64,000 nt of DNA from Streptomyces sp. CC0208 (GTDB taxonomy: Bacteria; Actinomycetota; Actinomycetes; Streptomycetales; Streptomycetaceae), in contig NZ_CP031969.1 in NCBI RefSeq assembly GCF_003443735.1, positions 7,006,001 through 7,070,000 on the forward strand. Reading direction: 5' to 3'. The notes below the pieces were generated by a model. The model saw nothing but the letters and a program-made list of their open reading frames with translations, made no database searches and had not been told where the DNA came from. Position numbers and translations under genes: made by a program. This document shows positions 25,122 to 34,400 of the stretch, piece after piece; within the stretch, counting starts at the first letter, position 1, and every line of letters begins with the position of its first letter.

Positions 25122-25814
25122 ATGACCGTGCCGACTGACCCGATGTGGCCCGTCGAAATGGCGAAAAGGCTCTTCGATCAGGAACTGGGCAAGGCGAGAG
25201 AGACAATCAATGAGCTGGCACGGACTGCTGTCAAGAAAAGCTTCGAAACAGAGGCGGTGATCGCCGCAGGGCCTGCCAAGGCCGAGGCGCTCGGAGTTTT
25301 CACCGCGGTCAACGCCGCAAAGCTGGAGTTCAACCTGTGGGATCCAGGAAAAAAGATCCAGGAAGCCTACGACAATCTCCTGCGGGACCGGAAGCTGAAA
25401 AAGGAGGGAGCTGAATACAGATCGGCCGACTTGGCTCCGGAGGCCCTGCTCGGGCGGATTCGCTCCACTGAGGGGATCGTGGCCGGTCTCAAACGCCAGG
25501 TGACCGCCGCAGCGGAAACGAGGATGAGTGACATCCGGCAAGACGCCGCTCGGAGACAGCGGATTCTGGGGGTCATTCGTAGAGCCGTCGTACGCATAGC
25601 GGCACTCGAACGTCAAGCGACGAGGGCTACAGAGGGCGCAGCGAAGCGCGCGGCGGACACGAGAGCACTGCAGGCGCAGGCAAACAAGCTCCAGAACCAG
25701 GAGCGGAATCTGCGCCAGGCCTTGAGGCAGCTGAGCCTTGCCCTTAGGGGGGCGAATCCGGACATGCGCAACTTCGAGACAAAGCTGTTGGAGATCAGGC
25801 GCAGTCTCACCTGA
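25122..25814 (+). CDS. Unknown coiled-coil protein of the tail cassette (atypical composition)
   Basis: A 230-residue, highly charged helical protein (LGKARETINELARTAVKKSF, KKIQEAYDNLLRDRKLKKEG, QAQANKLQNQERNLRQALRQ) predicted to form long coiled coils, with no signal peptide or membrane segment. Its codons use A/T third positions far more than the neighbours, so it looks less adapted to the host and may be a later arrival. It sits between the chaperone and the tape measure gene, where most siphophages have no gene or a second chaperone. It could be an extra assembly factor or part of the tape measure complex. I do not recognise a family. Confidence 0.7.
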   Translation: MTVPTDPMWPVEMAKRLFDQELGKARETINELARTAVKKSFETEAVIAAGPAKAEALGVFTAVNAAKLEFNLWDPGKKIQEAYDNLLRDRKLKKEGAEYRSADLAPEALLGRIRSTEGIVAGLKRQVTAAAETRMSDIRQDAARRQRILGVIRRAVVRIAALERQATRATEGAAKRAADTRALQAQANKLQNQERNLRQALRQLSLALRGANPDMRNFETKLLEIRRSLT

Positions 25815-25844
25815 TTCCTGTCCATCCGAAGGGAGGTGCGGAGG

Positions 25845-27044
25845 ATGAGAGCCGCACTGGTACAAGCCACCGGCGCGCTCACGCGCTTCCGGACCGCACT
25901 GACCCAGACGAGCGCGGCCGGAAGCAGACTGCGCACTGCCGCGACCGGGGCCGGCAGCTCGGTCGATCGGCTCAGGAGTTCGGCCACTCAGGCCAGTACC
26001 GCCACCGGTCGGCTGCGGACCGGGGCCACTCAGGCGAGCGCCGGGCTGAACCAGGTGCGGACCGCCGCTACCCGGGCCGCCGCCGATGTGCAGCGGGCTG
26101 GGCGGAGTGCCGCGTCCGGGGGCGGGCTGTTCTCGCGGTTCAGTCAGGGGCTGCGTACCGCCACCACCGCCCAGCGCGGGCTCAACACCGCTATGAAGGC
26201 CAATATCCTCGGCGCGATCCTCTCCCTCATCATGCCGCTCATCACCAAGCTCATCGACATGGCGATGGAGTCCAAGACCGTGCAGGCCGTCATGCAGGCG
26301 GCGTTCAAGATCATCGGGCAGGTGGTGGGGACGGTCATGAAGGGGGCGTCGGTCGCCATCAACTGGCTGATCGATGCCGGGAAGAACGTCATCAACTGGT
26401 TGAAGGCCAACTGGCCTTTGCTCGTCGCCATTCTCACCGGGCCCGTCGGCATCGCCGTGCTCGCGATCGTCAAGAACTGGGACCGGATCAAGGACGCGGT
26501 CGCGTCGGTCCGGGACTGGATCGTCGACAAGTGGAACGCCGCGGTCAACTTCCTGCGCGGAGTCCCCGGGATGATCTGGGGCTTCTTCGCCCAACTACCC
26601 GACCAGCTACGGGGTTTGGGCGGCGATCTGGTCATGGGGCTCATCAACGGCATCAAGAACTCGGCCGGTGCCCTTCTCAACACCGTCAAGAACTTCATCG
26701 TCAACACCATCCCCGGCCCCATCCGCAGCATCCTCGGCATCGCCTCCCCGTCCAAGGTGATGATGGGATTCGGCGGGGATGTCGGCGAGGGGCTCGCGCT
26801 CGGTATGGAGGGGGCCGGCAACAGGGTCGCGGGAGCTGCGGGACGGCTGGCCACCGCCACCGCGCGGAGCGTCATCGGACCCGGTTACAGCCTCGCCGGA
26901 GTCGCCGGCGGCGCGTCGACCCGGCCCCAAGGCGCCGCGGCCGGCGCCCCCGTCACCGTCAACGTCCACCCCCGCCCCGGCCAGTCCGAGTACGAGATCG
27001 GCCGGATCACCGCCCGCGAACTCGCCTGGGCGGCCAAGCGATGA
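25845..27044 (+). CDS. Tail tape measure protein (short)
   Basis: A 399-residue protein. Residues 1-90 are an amphipathic repeat with recurring L-R-T/S-x-A-T-x-A motifs, then come hydrophobic segments (about 117-145 and 185-205) and a C-terminus with the tape-measure hallmark IASPSKVMMGFGGDVGEGLA. Tape measure proteins set tail length and pass through the cell envelope. The ATG at 25845 follows GGGAGG; the ORF could start at GTG 25836. The length is short compared with 800-1500 residues in most siphophages. Its TGA overlaps the distal tail protein start (ATGA). Confidence 0.85.
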   Translation: MRAALVQATGALTRFRTALTQTSAAGSRLRTAATGAGSSVDRLRSSATQASTATGRLRTGATQASAGLNQVRTAATRAAADVQRAGRSAASGGGLFSRFSQGLRTATTAQRGLNTAMKANILGAILSLIMPLITKLIDMAMESKTVQAVMQAAFKIIGQVVGTVMKGASVAINWLIDAGKNVINWLKANWPLLVAILTGPVGIAVLAIVKNWDRIKDAVASVRDWIVDKWNAAVNFLRGVPGMIWGFFAQLPDQLRGLGGDLVMGLINGIKNSAGALLNTVKNFIVNTIPGPIRSILGIASPSKVMMGFGGDVGEGLALGMEGAGNRVAGAAGRLATATARSVIGPGYSLAGVAGGASTRPQGAAAGAPVTVNVHPRPGQSEYEIGRITARELAWAAKR

Positions 27045-27901
27045 GCCCGCGCCAGCTCCAGCAGCCGGTGTTCGAGGTGGACGGCTGGGCCGGGAACACC
27101 GTCGACGACGACGGCGTCGAGTGGTGGGTCACCAGCGAACAGGGCTGGGCCGCCGCCCCGCCCGTCCGGCTCACCCTGACCGACCGCCCCGAGCGGCACG
27201 GCGCGTTCGACGCCCCCTCCTACCGGGGACCTCGCGTGGTCACCCTGGAGGGCCTGGCCATCGCCCCCGAACGCGCCGTACGGGAGGAGGCCAAGGACCG
27301 GCTGGCCGCCGTACTCGCCGACGGCAGCATCCTGTCGCCGCTGGTCGTCACCGAACCGCACCGCGTCCGGCGGGCGTTGGTCCGCCTCACCGCCGAGACG
27401 AAGATCGTCGACCGCAAGTCCGGTGCCTTCGAGTTCTCCCTGACGATGACCGCGCCGGACCCGCTGCGGTACTCGTACGGCCTGAACAGCAGCACCTGTC
27501 CGCTGCCTTCCTCCAGTGGCGGAGTCTCTTTCCCGCTCTCCTTCCCGCTGGACTTCGGGTCCGGTTCCTCCGGTGGCCGGCTGCTCCTTGAGAACAAGGG
27601 CACCGTCCCGACCTGGCCGGTCTGGCGGATCAGTGGACCCTGCGTCCAGCCGGTGATCAGCAACACCGCGACCGGTGAGGAGCTCGCCTTCGAACTCACC
27701 CTCCAGGAAGGCGAGTTCCTGCTCATCGACACCGACGCGCGCTCGGTTCTGCTCCAGGGCACGGCCTCCCGCAGGGCCACCCTGCTGCCCGGTTCGGACT
27801 GGTTCCCGCTGCCGCCGGGTGCGACGCCCGTGCTCTTCCGTGCCCGTGACTACGCCCCGGCAGCCCGGCTGACGGCGGAGTGGCGGGACGCCTGGCTCTG
27901 A
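27041..27901 (+). CDS. Distal tail protein (Dit-like)
   Basis: A 286-residue phage tail family protein, translationally coupled to the tape measure gene (ATGA at 27041-27044). The first half is a split-barrel N-terminal domain (RLTLTDRPERHGAFDAPSYR, RVVTLEGLAIAPER, FEFSLTMTAPDPLRYSYG), and the second is a galectin-like C-terminal domain (WPVWRISGPCVQPVISNTAT, LEEGEFL-type strand, LLPGSDWFPLPPGATPVLF), the form of siphophage Dit hub proteins that join tube and fibres. Such a protein is expected after the tape measure gene. The domain call rests on pattern and order. Confidence 0.82.
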   Translation: MSPRQLQQPVFEVDGWAGNTVDDDGVEWWVTSEQGWAAAPPVRLTLTDRPERHGAFDAPSYRGPRVVTLEGLAIAPERAVREEAKDRLAAVLADGSILSPLVVTEPHRVRRALVRLTAETKIVDRKSGAFEFSLTMTAPDPLRYSYGLNSSTCPLPSSSGGVSFPLSFPLDFGSGSSGGRLLLENKGTVPTWPVWRISGPCVQPVISNTATGEELAFELTLQEGEFLLIDTDARSVLLQGTASRRATLLPGSDWFPLPPGATPVLFRARDYAPAARLTAEWRDAWL

Positions 27902-27939
27902 CCCCGCCCGCCCTCAGCTACCAGAAGGAACGCACCCGC

Positions 27940-29025
27940 ATGGCTGACTTCGAGCGTGACTCCGGATGGCTCTCCGGAAGTGTCGTGGATGCCGAGGACG
28001 CCCGGCTCGCCACCGGCGTGCTCGCTTCGGCGGCCGCGGACCCCGGCAACCCGATCGCGGCCCGCACCGGCATCAGGCCCGGCCCCGGCAGCCCGGGCAA
28101 CGTCGAGGCGACCGCCACCCCCTCGCGCAACGTGACGGTGCGTCCCTTCCAGGGCGTCATCCAGGGCACCCGTACGACCGCCGCGGGCGCGTATCTGATC
28201 ACGCTCGCCCAGCAGAAGACCCTCGACGTGCTCACCGCGGCCCCGGCCCACTCGTCGTACGCCCGGATCGTCCTCGTCGTGGCCCGGCAGACCGACCGGC
28301 AGTACGGCGACGAGAGCGACGGCATGCTGGTGCAGGTGGTGGCCGGAGCGCCCGCGGTGTCGCCGGTCGCGCCCACGGTCACCGGCGACCACCTGCGCCT
28401 CGCGCAGATCACGGTGCGGGCGAACGCGGGCTCCGTCACCCAGGCGGACATCAAGGACCTGCGGGTGTTCACCGTGGCCGCGGGCGGGGTGCTGCCGTTG
28501 CAGTCCCACGAGTCGCTCCCGGCCGACGGATACGCCGGACAGCGGCTCCACGACCTCGAGACCGGTCTCGACCTGGTCCGCACCGGCACGGACTGGCGTC
28601 CCGCGGTCACGGGGGCGGTGGAGTTCTTCGGGCCGGCGGACACGGGCTGGCCCAAGGCCGGCGCGACGGAGGGGACCGCCTTCCAGTTCAACCAGGTGAC
28701 GGTCACTCCGGCGCCCTACCCGCGCATGCTGATGTGCACCGGCCAGGTGACCGCCCAGGCCCAGTCCGCCGACGCCAGGTTCGACCACGTGATCAAAGTG
28801 CTCGGCGAGAGCGGCAATCTGAGCATCAGTGCCTTCAGCGTCGGGCCGACGCTCGCCACCACGACCGTCGCGACGGCCCACCGTCTGGTGCCCGCCGGTA
28901 CCACCCCCCTGGTGCTCGCCCAGCACGTCGTACGGGTCGCCGGCTCAGGGACGGTGAGCGTGCCCTCCAGCTGGCTCATCCCGGTCTACATCGGACTCCG
29001 GGTGCTGGCCTTCCCTGTTACCTGA
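27940..29025 (+). CDS. Tail fibre / receptor-binding protein 1
   Basis: A 361-residue protein. Residues 1-185 (RDSGWLSGSVVDAEDARLAT, VRPFQGVIQGTR, AQQKTLDVL) are the baseplate-attachment part shared with the next gene; residues 190-361 form a different beta-rich domain (VEFFGPADTGWPKAGATEGT, HVIKVLGESGNLSISAFSVG) likely to contact the target cell surface. A start at ATG 27940 is preceded by AAGGAACG. The paired arrangement with 29050 means two fibres of different specificity may sit on one particle. A chaperone for fibre folding is not seen. Confidence 0.75.
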   Translation: MADFERDSGWLSGSVVDAEDARLATGVLASAAADPGNPIAARTGIRPGPGSPGNVEATATPSRNVTVRPFQGVIQGTRTTAAGAYLITLAQQKTLDVLTAAPAHSSYARIVLVVARQTDRQYGDESDGMLVQVVAGAPAVSPVAPTVTGDHLRLAQITVRANAGSVTQADIKDLRVFTVAAGGVLPLQSHESLPADGYAGQRLHDLETGLDLVRTGTDWRPAVTGAVEFFGPADTGWPKAGATEGTAFQFNQVTVTPAPYPRMLMCTGQVTAQAQSADARFDHVIKVLGESGNLSISAFSVGPTLATTTVATAHRLVPAGTTPLVLAQHVVRVAGSGTVSVPSSWLIPVYIGLRVLAFPVT

Positions 29026-29049
29026 CCCCTCCGACCGGAAGAGGCACCC

Positions 29050-30054
29050 ATGAGCACGCCCACCCCAGAACGCGACTCCGGCTGGATCTCCGGCGGGGTC
29101 GTCGACGCCGAGGACGCCCGCCTCGCCACCGGTGTGTTCGCCGCGCCCGGGGCGAGCCCGGTCCAGGCCCGCAGCGGCGTCCGGCCGGCCACCGGCGACC
29201 CCGGCCGGGTGCAGGCCACCGCCACCGTCTCCGGCAAGGTCACCGTCGCTCCCTTCCAGGGGGTGATCCAGGGGACCAGGGCCAGCGCGACCGGCGCCTA
29301 TCTCGTCACGCTCGGCCAGCAGAAGACCCTCGACGTCCTCGGCACGAACCCCGCGGACCCCAGCAACCCGCGCAACGATCTCGTGGTGGCCCGGCAGCGC
29401 GACGCGCAGTACGGCGACGCCGGCACCGGCATGACCGTCGAACTCGTCAAGGGAACGGCCGCCGCCACCCCCACCGACCCCCAGGTGACCGGTGACTTCA
29501 TCCCGCTCGCCCGGATCAGGGTCGCGAAGAACGCGTCGTCCGTCGCCGCTCCCGACATCGACGACCTGCGCCCCTGGACCTCGGCGGTCGGCGGCATCCT
29601 GCGGGTCTGGGGCGAGGGCGGCCGCCCCACGTACCCCTACGCCGGCATGTACATCCACCGGGGGGACACCAACCACCTGGAGTGGTACGACAGTTCGGGG
29701 AACTGGCGGGCGGTCAACAACGACACCGGCTGGGCCCCCCTCACCTTTCCCGCCGGCTGGACCGTGTACAACAGCGAGGCACCGGCTGTCCGCAGGGTCG
29801 GCGCGGTCGCCTACCTGCGCGGCGCGATGCGCACCGGTGTCGCCCAATCGGCCAATCCCACGGTCCTCATGAACCTCCCGGCCGCCTTCCGCCCGCTGGT
29901 ACGGCATCACTGGTACGTGGTGCTCGGCGGTACCCGGACGGGCATCGAGGGCATAGTCGACACCGACGGCAACGTGAACCTCTACCCGCAGACGACCGCC
30001 CTGCCCGCCGAGCAGATCGTCTACATCAACACCACCTGGCTGGTGGGCCAGTGA
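29050..30054 (+). CDS. Tail fibre / receptor-binding protein 2 (paralogue)
   Basis: A 334-residue paralogue of the preceding fibre. Its N-terminal 185 residues repeat the same landmarks (RDSGWISGGVVDAEDARLAT, FQGVIQGTRA, GQQKTLDVL, VTGDFIPLARI), then the sequence switches to an unrelated C-terminal domain (YAGMYIHRGDTNHLEWYDSS, GWAPLTFPAGWTVYNSEAPA, VYINTTWLVGQ) resembling phage carbohydrate-binding tips. ATG at 29050 follows GGAAGAGG. The next gene starts at a GTG overlapping its TGA. Duplication followed by tip exchange is the simplest explanation. Confidence 0.75.
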   Translation: MSTPTPERDSGWISGGVVDAEDARLATGVFAAPGASPVQARSGVRPATGDPGRVQATATVSGKVTVAPFQGVIQGTRASATGAYLVTLGQQKTLDVLGTNPADPSNPRNDLVVARQRDAQYGDAGTGMTVELVKGTAAATPTDPQVTGDFIPLARIRVAKNASSVAAPDIDDLRPWTSAVGGILRVWGEGGRPTYPYAGMYIHRGDTNHLEWYDSSGNWRAVNNDTGWAPLTFPAGWTVYNSEAPAVRRVGAVAYLRGAMRTGVAQSANPTVLMNLPAAFRPLVRHHWYVVLGGTRTGIEGIVDTDGNVNLYPQTTALPAEQIVYINTTWLVGQ

Positions 30055-31178
30055 CCGGCCGCCCGACCCGCTACACCTACTACACCGCCGACCTCGCCAC
30101 CGGCGCCATCACCGACGAACTCCCCCTGTACGACGCCACGTTCAGCACCGAGCTCAACGAAGCCGGCGAGTTCCGGGCCCGGTTGCCCCTCGGTGACCCG
30201 AGGATCACCGTCCACCGCCCCCGCGAGCTCACCGAACCGGGACGCGCCGCCCTCTACGTCGAGCGGGACGGCGTGCTCGTCTGGGGCGGGGTGATCCGGA
30301 CCGTCAAGTACACCTCCGCCGACCAGCACCTGGAGATCGGGGCGGCCGGTTTCCTCTCCTATTTCGACCACCGCCGTGTCCTGCCCGCCGCCTTCGACCC
30401 GGCCGCCTCCGACCTGGGCTCCGTCAGCGTCACCTTCACCGACCGCGACCAGAGCGACATCGCCCGCGCCCTCGTCGCCGTCGCCCAGGAACACACTCAC
30501 GGCGACATCGGGATACGTCCCGAGTCCGACGCCCTGTCCGGCATCACCCGCACGCTGGTCTATCCCGGCAGCGACCTCAAGAGCACCGGTGAGGCGCTGC
30601 GTGAACTGGCCAGCCTGGAGCACGGCCCCGACTTCCTCTTCGACATGGCGTACGGCAGCGACGGCCGACCCGTGCGCAGACTGCGCGTCGGCACTCCGCA
30701 CCTCGGCCAGCAGGGCACCCCGCACGTGTGGGAGTACGGCGCCAACCTCATCGGCTACACCTGGCCGGCCGACGGGGCCTCCACCGCGACCCGGGTCTTC
30801 GCCCTCGGGGAGCAGGGCGAGGGCAGCCAGCTCGTCGCGGTCGCCGAGGCCCCCGGCACCGGGCGCCCGCTCACCGAGACCGAGGTCTCCTACGTCCATC
30901 TCACCGACACGGACCTGCTGCGCTCCCAGGCCCGCTCGGCCCTCGCCGCCGTCTCGGCCCCCGTCATCCTGCCCGAGCTGACCGTGCGCGCGGACCGGGA
31001 ACCCGTCCTCGGCTCCTACCAGGTCGGCGACGACGCCCTCGTGGTGATCAAGGACGTGTTCTTTCCCGAGGGCGTCCGGTTCGGGGTACGGATCACCGGG
31101 ATCGAGGTCACCCCGGGCAACGACGCGGGTGAGGAGCAGGTCCAGCTGACCGTCACGCCCGCCATCAGCACCCCATGA
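30051..31178 (+). CDS. Baseplate hub / tail-associated protein (Gp37-like)
   Basis: A 375-residue protein from a GTG overlapping the preceding stop (GTGA). The first 110 residues look like a hub split barrel (YDATFSTELNEAGEFRARLP, LYVERDGVLVWGGVIRTVKY), and the last part contains PVLGSYQVGDDALVVIKDVF with FGVRITGIEVTPGNDAGEEQ, similar in style to actinophage Gp37-type and baseplate-hub proteins. No peptidoglycan hydrolase motif is seen, so the particle has no obvious tail lysin here. It precedes the small coiled-coil gene and is the largest structural gene after the tape measure. Confidence 0.7.
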   Translation: MTGRPTRYTYYTADLATGAITDELPLYDATFSTELNEAGEFRARLPLGDPRITVHRPRELTEPGRAALYVERDGVLVWGGVIRTVKYTSADQHLEIGAAGFLSYFDHRRVLPAAFDPAASDLGSVSVTFTDRDQSDIARALVAVAQEHTHGDIGIRPESDALSGITRTLVYPGSDLKSTGEALRELASLEHGPDFLFDMAYGSDGRPVRRLRVGTPHLGQQGTPHVWEYGANLIGYTWPADGASTATRVFALGEQGEGSQLVAVAEAPGTGRPLTETEVSYVHLTDTDLLRSQARSALAAVSAPVILPELTVRADREPVLGSYQVGDDALVVIKDVFFPEGVRFGVRITGIEVTPGNDAGEEQVQLTVTPAISTP

Positions 31179-31194
31179 ACCGGAGGAGTACCCC

Positions 31195-31368
31195 GTGACC
31201 AGGATCAACCGCCCCGACACCCTTCTCACCGAGCTCCGCGACATCAAACGGCGCCTGCACGCCCTGGAGACCGCACAGCGTGCGACGACCGCCGGCGCCC
31301 GGTCGGCCGCCGCGGCCGAGCCTCTTGCCGAGGAATCCGCCGAGACCGACACATCCGGGTCCGAATAG
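31195..31368 (+). CDS. Small coiled-coil protein closing the tail cassette
   Basis: A 57-residue protein, GTG start, with CGGAGGAG 6 bases upstream. It reads VTRINRPDTLLTELRDIKRR, LHALETAQRATTAGARSAAA and ends in an acidic tail. Small proteins with an NRPDTLLTEL-type start and a following helix are frequent at the fibre end of actinophage tail modules, where they probably help fibre trimers assemble. It ends 112 bases before dnaE2 and marks the right limit of the cassette. Confidence 0.7.
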   Translation: MTRINRPDTLLTELRDIKRRLHALETAQRATTAGARSAAAAEPLAEESAETDTSGSE

Positions 31369-31403
31369 GCCGTTTCCGCAGGTGAGAGGTGACTCGAACG
31401 CTG

Positions 31404-31419
31404 TCGCACACATGTTCGG
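31404..31419. promoter_or_regulatory. LexA-box-like SOS operator upstream of dnaE2
   Basis: TCGCAC-ACAT-GTTCGG matches the actinobacterial SOS box TCGAAC-N4-GTTCGA at 10 of 12 defined positions; a separate TCGAAC half-site is at 31394-31399 and a GTTCGA at 31460-31465. It lies 62 bases before the dnaE2 start, a position suited to repression. Confidence 0.65.
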
Positions 31420-31480
31420 ATTTTGGTCTATGGTGGAGGTGAGGCGATAGGGAACTGATGTTCGACAGCGGGAGGTGCGG

Positions 31481-34400
31481 ATGCCTGGCTTCACTCATCT
31501 GCACACCGTCTCCGGGTTCTCCCTGCGCTACGGCGCCTCGCATCCGGAGCGCCTCGCCGAGCGTGCCTCCGAGCGGGGGATGGACGCCCTCGCCCTCACC
31601 GACCGCGACACCCTCGCGGGCACGGTCCGGTTCGCCAAGGCCTGTGCGAAGGCGGGGGTGCGGCCGTTGTTCGGGGCGGGGCTGGCCGTGGCGGAGGCCG
31701 AGCCCGTACGGCAGGAGCGGCGCCGTGCTCCCGTGCGCGGAGGTGCCTTCGTCGACGAGTCCGCCCCCCGGGTCACCTTCCTCGCCCGGGACGGCGCCCG
31801 CGGCTGGGCCGACCTGTGCCGGCTCGTCACGGTGGCCCACGCCGACAAGGGGGAGCGGGGCACGCCGCTGGTGCCCCGGACGGAGAACCGGGGGGACGGG
31901 CTGACCGTGCTGCTCGGGCCCGCCTCCGAGGTCGGCCGTGCCCTTGCCGCCGGCCGCCCCGACCGGGCCGCCCGGCTGCTCGTCCCCTGGCGGGAGACCT
32001 ACGGCGACGCCCTGCGTCTCGAAGCCGTCTGGCACGGACGCGAGGGCACCGGACCCGGCTCGCTGCGGCTGGCCGCCCGTACCGTCGGATTCGCCGCCGA
32101 GCAGCGGATCCGGCCCGTGCTCAGCAACGCCGTACGCTACGCCGACCCCGGACTGGGGCCGGTCGCCGACGTCCTGGACTCCGCCCGCCGTCTCGTCCCC
32201 GTCGGCGCCGTCAAGGAACTGGACTCCGGTGAGGCATGGCTCAAGGACGAGGGCGCCATGCTGGCGGCCGCGGAGCGGATCGTCGAGGCCGCGGGCTTCC
32301 GGCGCGAGGCCGCGTACCGGCTGCTGGAGCAGACGCAGGCGACGGCCGCCGAGTGCCTGGTCGACCCCGAGGACGACCTCGGGATCGGCACCGTCCACTT
32401 CCCCGAAGCGCACCTCGTGGGCGCGGGCCGCCGCACCGCCCAACGGGCCCTGGCCTCACGGGCAGCGGCCGGGATGGTACTGAAGGGATACGCGGGCAGG
32501 CGTACGTACTGGGAGCGGATGCACGAGGAACTGGACATCATCGCCCACCACGGCTTCGCCTCCTACTTCCTGACGGTCGCTCAGGTCGTCGACGACGTAC
32601 GGGACATGGGCATCCGGGTCGCCGCGCGAGGTTCCGGCGCCGGTTCCCTGGTCAATCACCTTCTGGGGATCGCCCACGCCGATCCCGTCGAGCACGGACT
32701 GCTGATGGAGCGGTTCCTGTCCAAGCGCAGGCTCGCCCTGCCCGACATCGACATCGACGTGGAGTCCGCGCGCCGCCTGGAGGTCTACCGGGCGATCATC
32801 GGGCGGTTCGGGACCGAGCGGGTCGCCACCGTCTCGATGCCGGAGACGTACCGGGTGCGGCACGCGATCCGGGACGTGGGGGCGGCCCTGTCCATGGACC
32901 CCGCCGACATCGACCGCATCGCCAAGTCCTTCCCGCACATCCGGGCCCGGGACGCCCGCGCGGCGCTGGAGGAACTGCCCGAACTCAAGGCGCTGTCAGG
33001 AGAGAAGCAGCGTCACGGCAGGATGTGGGAGCTGGTCGAGGCCCTCGACGCCCTTCCCCGGGGGGTCGCCATGCATCCGTGCGGGGTGCTGCTCTCCGAC
33101 GCGTCCCTGCTCCGCCGTACCCCGGTCGTGCCGACCAGCGGCGAGGGGCTGCCCATGTCGCAGTTCGACAAGGAGGACGTCGAGGATCTCGGGCTGCTCA
33201 AGCTCGATGTGCTGGGCGTACGGATGCAGTCGGCGATGGCGCACGCGGTCGCGGAGGTGGAGCGGGCGACGGGGGAGCGGGTCGACCTGGACGCGGTACC
33301 GCCGGGCGACCCGGCGACGTACCAACTCATCAGGTCCACCGAGACGCTCGGGTGTTTCCAGATCGAGTCGCCGGGACAGCGGGATCTGGTGGGGCGGCTC
33401 CAGCCGGCCACCTTCCACGATCTCGTCGTCGACATCTCGCTCTTCCGGCCGGGACCGGTCGCCGCCGACATGGTGCGGCCGTTCATCGAGGCACGGCACG
33501 GGCGGGCGCCCGTCCGGTATCCGCACCCGGACCTGGAGCGGCCGCTGGAGGGGACGTACGGGGTCGTCGTCTTCCACGAGCAGATCATCGACATCGTCGA
33601 CATCATGACCGGGTGCGGGCGCGGCGAGGCGGACCAGGTGCGGCGCGGGCTGTCCGACCCGGAGTCACAGGGGCGGATCCGGTTCTGGTTCGCCCAGCGC
33701 GCGGCGGCGAACGGCTATGACGCGGAAACGATTCAGCGGACCTGGGAGATCGTCGAGGCCTTCGGGTCGTACGGCTTCTGCAAGGCGCACGCGGTCGCCT
33801 TCGCCGTGCCGACGTACCAGTCGGCCTGGCTGAAGGCGCATCACCCGGCGGCCTTCTACGCCGGGCTGCTCACGCACGACCCCGGCATGTACCCGAAGCG
33901 GCTGCTGCTGGCGGACGCGCGGCGGCGCGGGGTGCCGATCCTGCCGTTGGACGTGAACGAGTCGGGGGTCGCCCATCGGATCGAACTGGTGTCTGAATAT
34001 CCTTCGGTGTGGGGGCTGCGCCTGGCCCTGTCCGACGTGCACGGCATCAGCGAGGCCGAGGCCGTGCGGATCGCCGAGGGGCAGCCGTACGCCTCACTGC
34101 TGGACTTCTGGGAGCGGGGGCGGCCGAGCCGTCCGGTGGCCCAAAGGCTGGCCCAGGTCGGCGCGTTGGATGCCTTCGGTGCCAACCGACGGGACCTGCA
34201 ACTGCACCTGACCGAGCTGCACCGGGGCGCACGTGCCGGTCGTGGGGGTCAACTCCCCTTGTCCGGCGGGCGGAAGACGGCCCCGGCCGGACTGCCGGAC
34301 CTGTCCTCCGTGGAGAAGCTCAGCGCCGAGCTGGGCGTGCTGTCGATGGACGTCTCGCGCAATCTGATGGACGACCACCAGGAGTTCCTCCAGGAGCTGG

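Noticed and set aside
31388..31419. Alternative SOS box using TCGAAC (31394) with GTTCGG (31414)
   Set aside because: The half-sites are 14 bases apart instead of 4; the TCGCAC-ACAT-GTTCGG reading with correct spacing is preferred.
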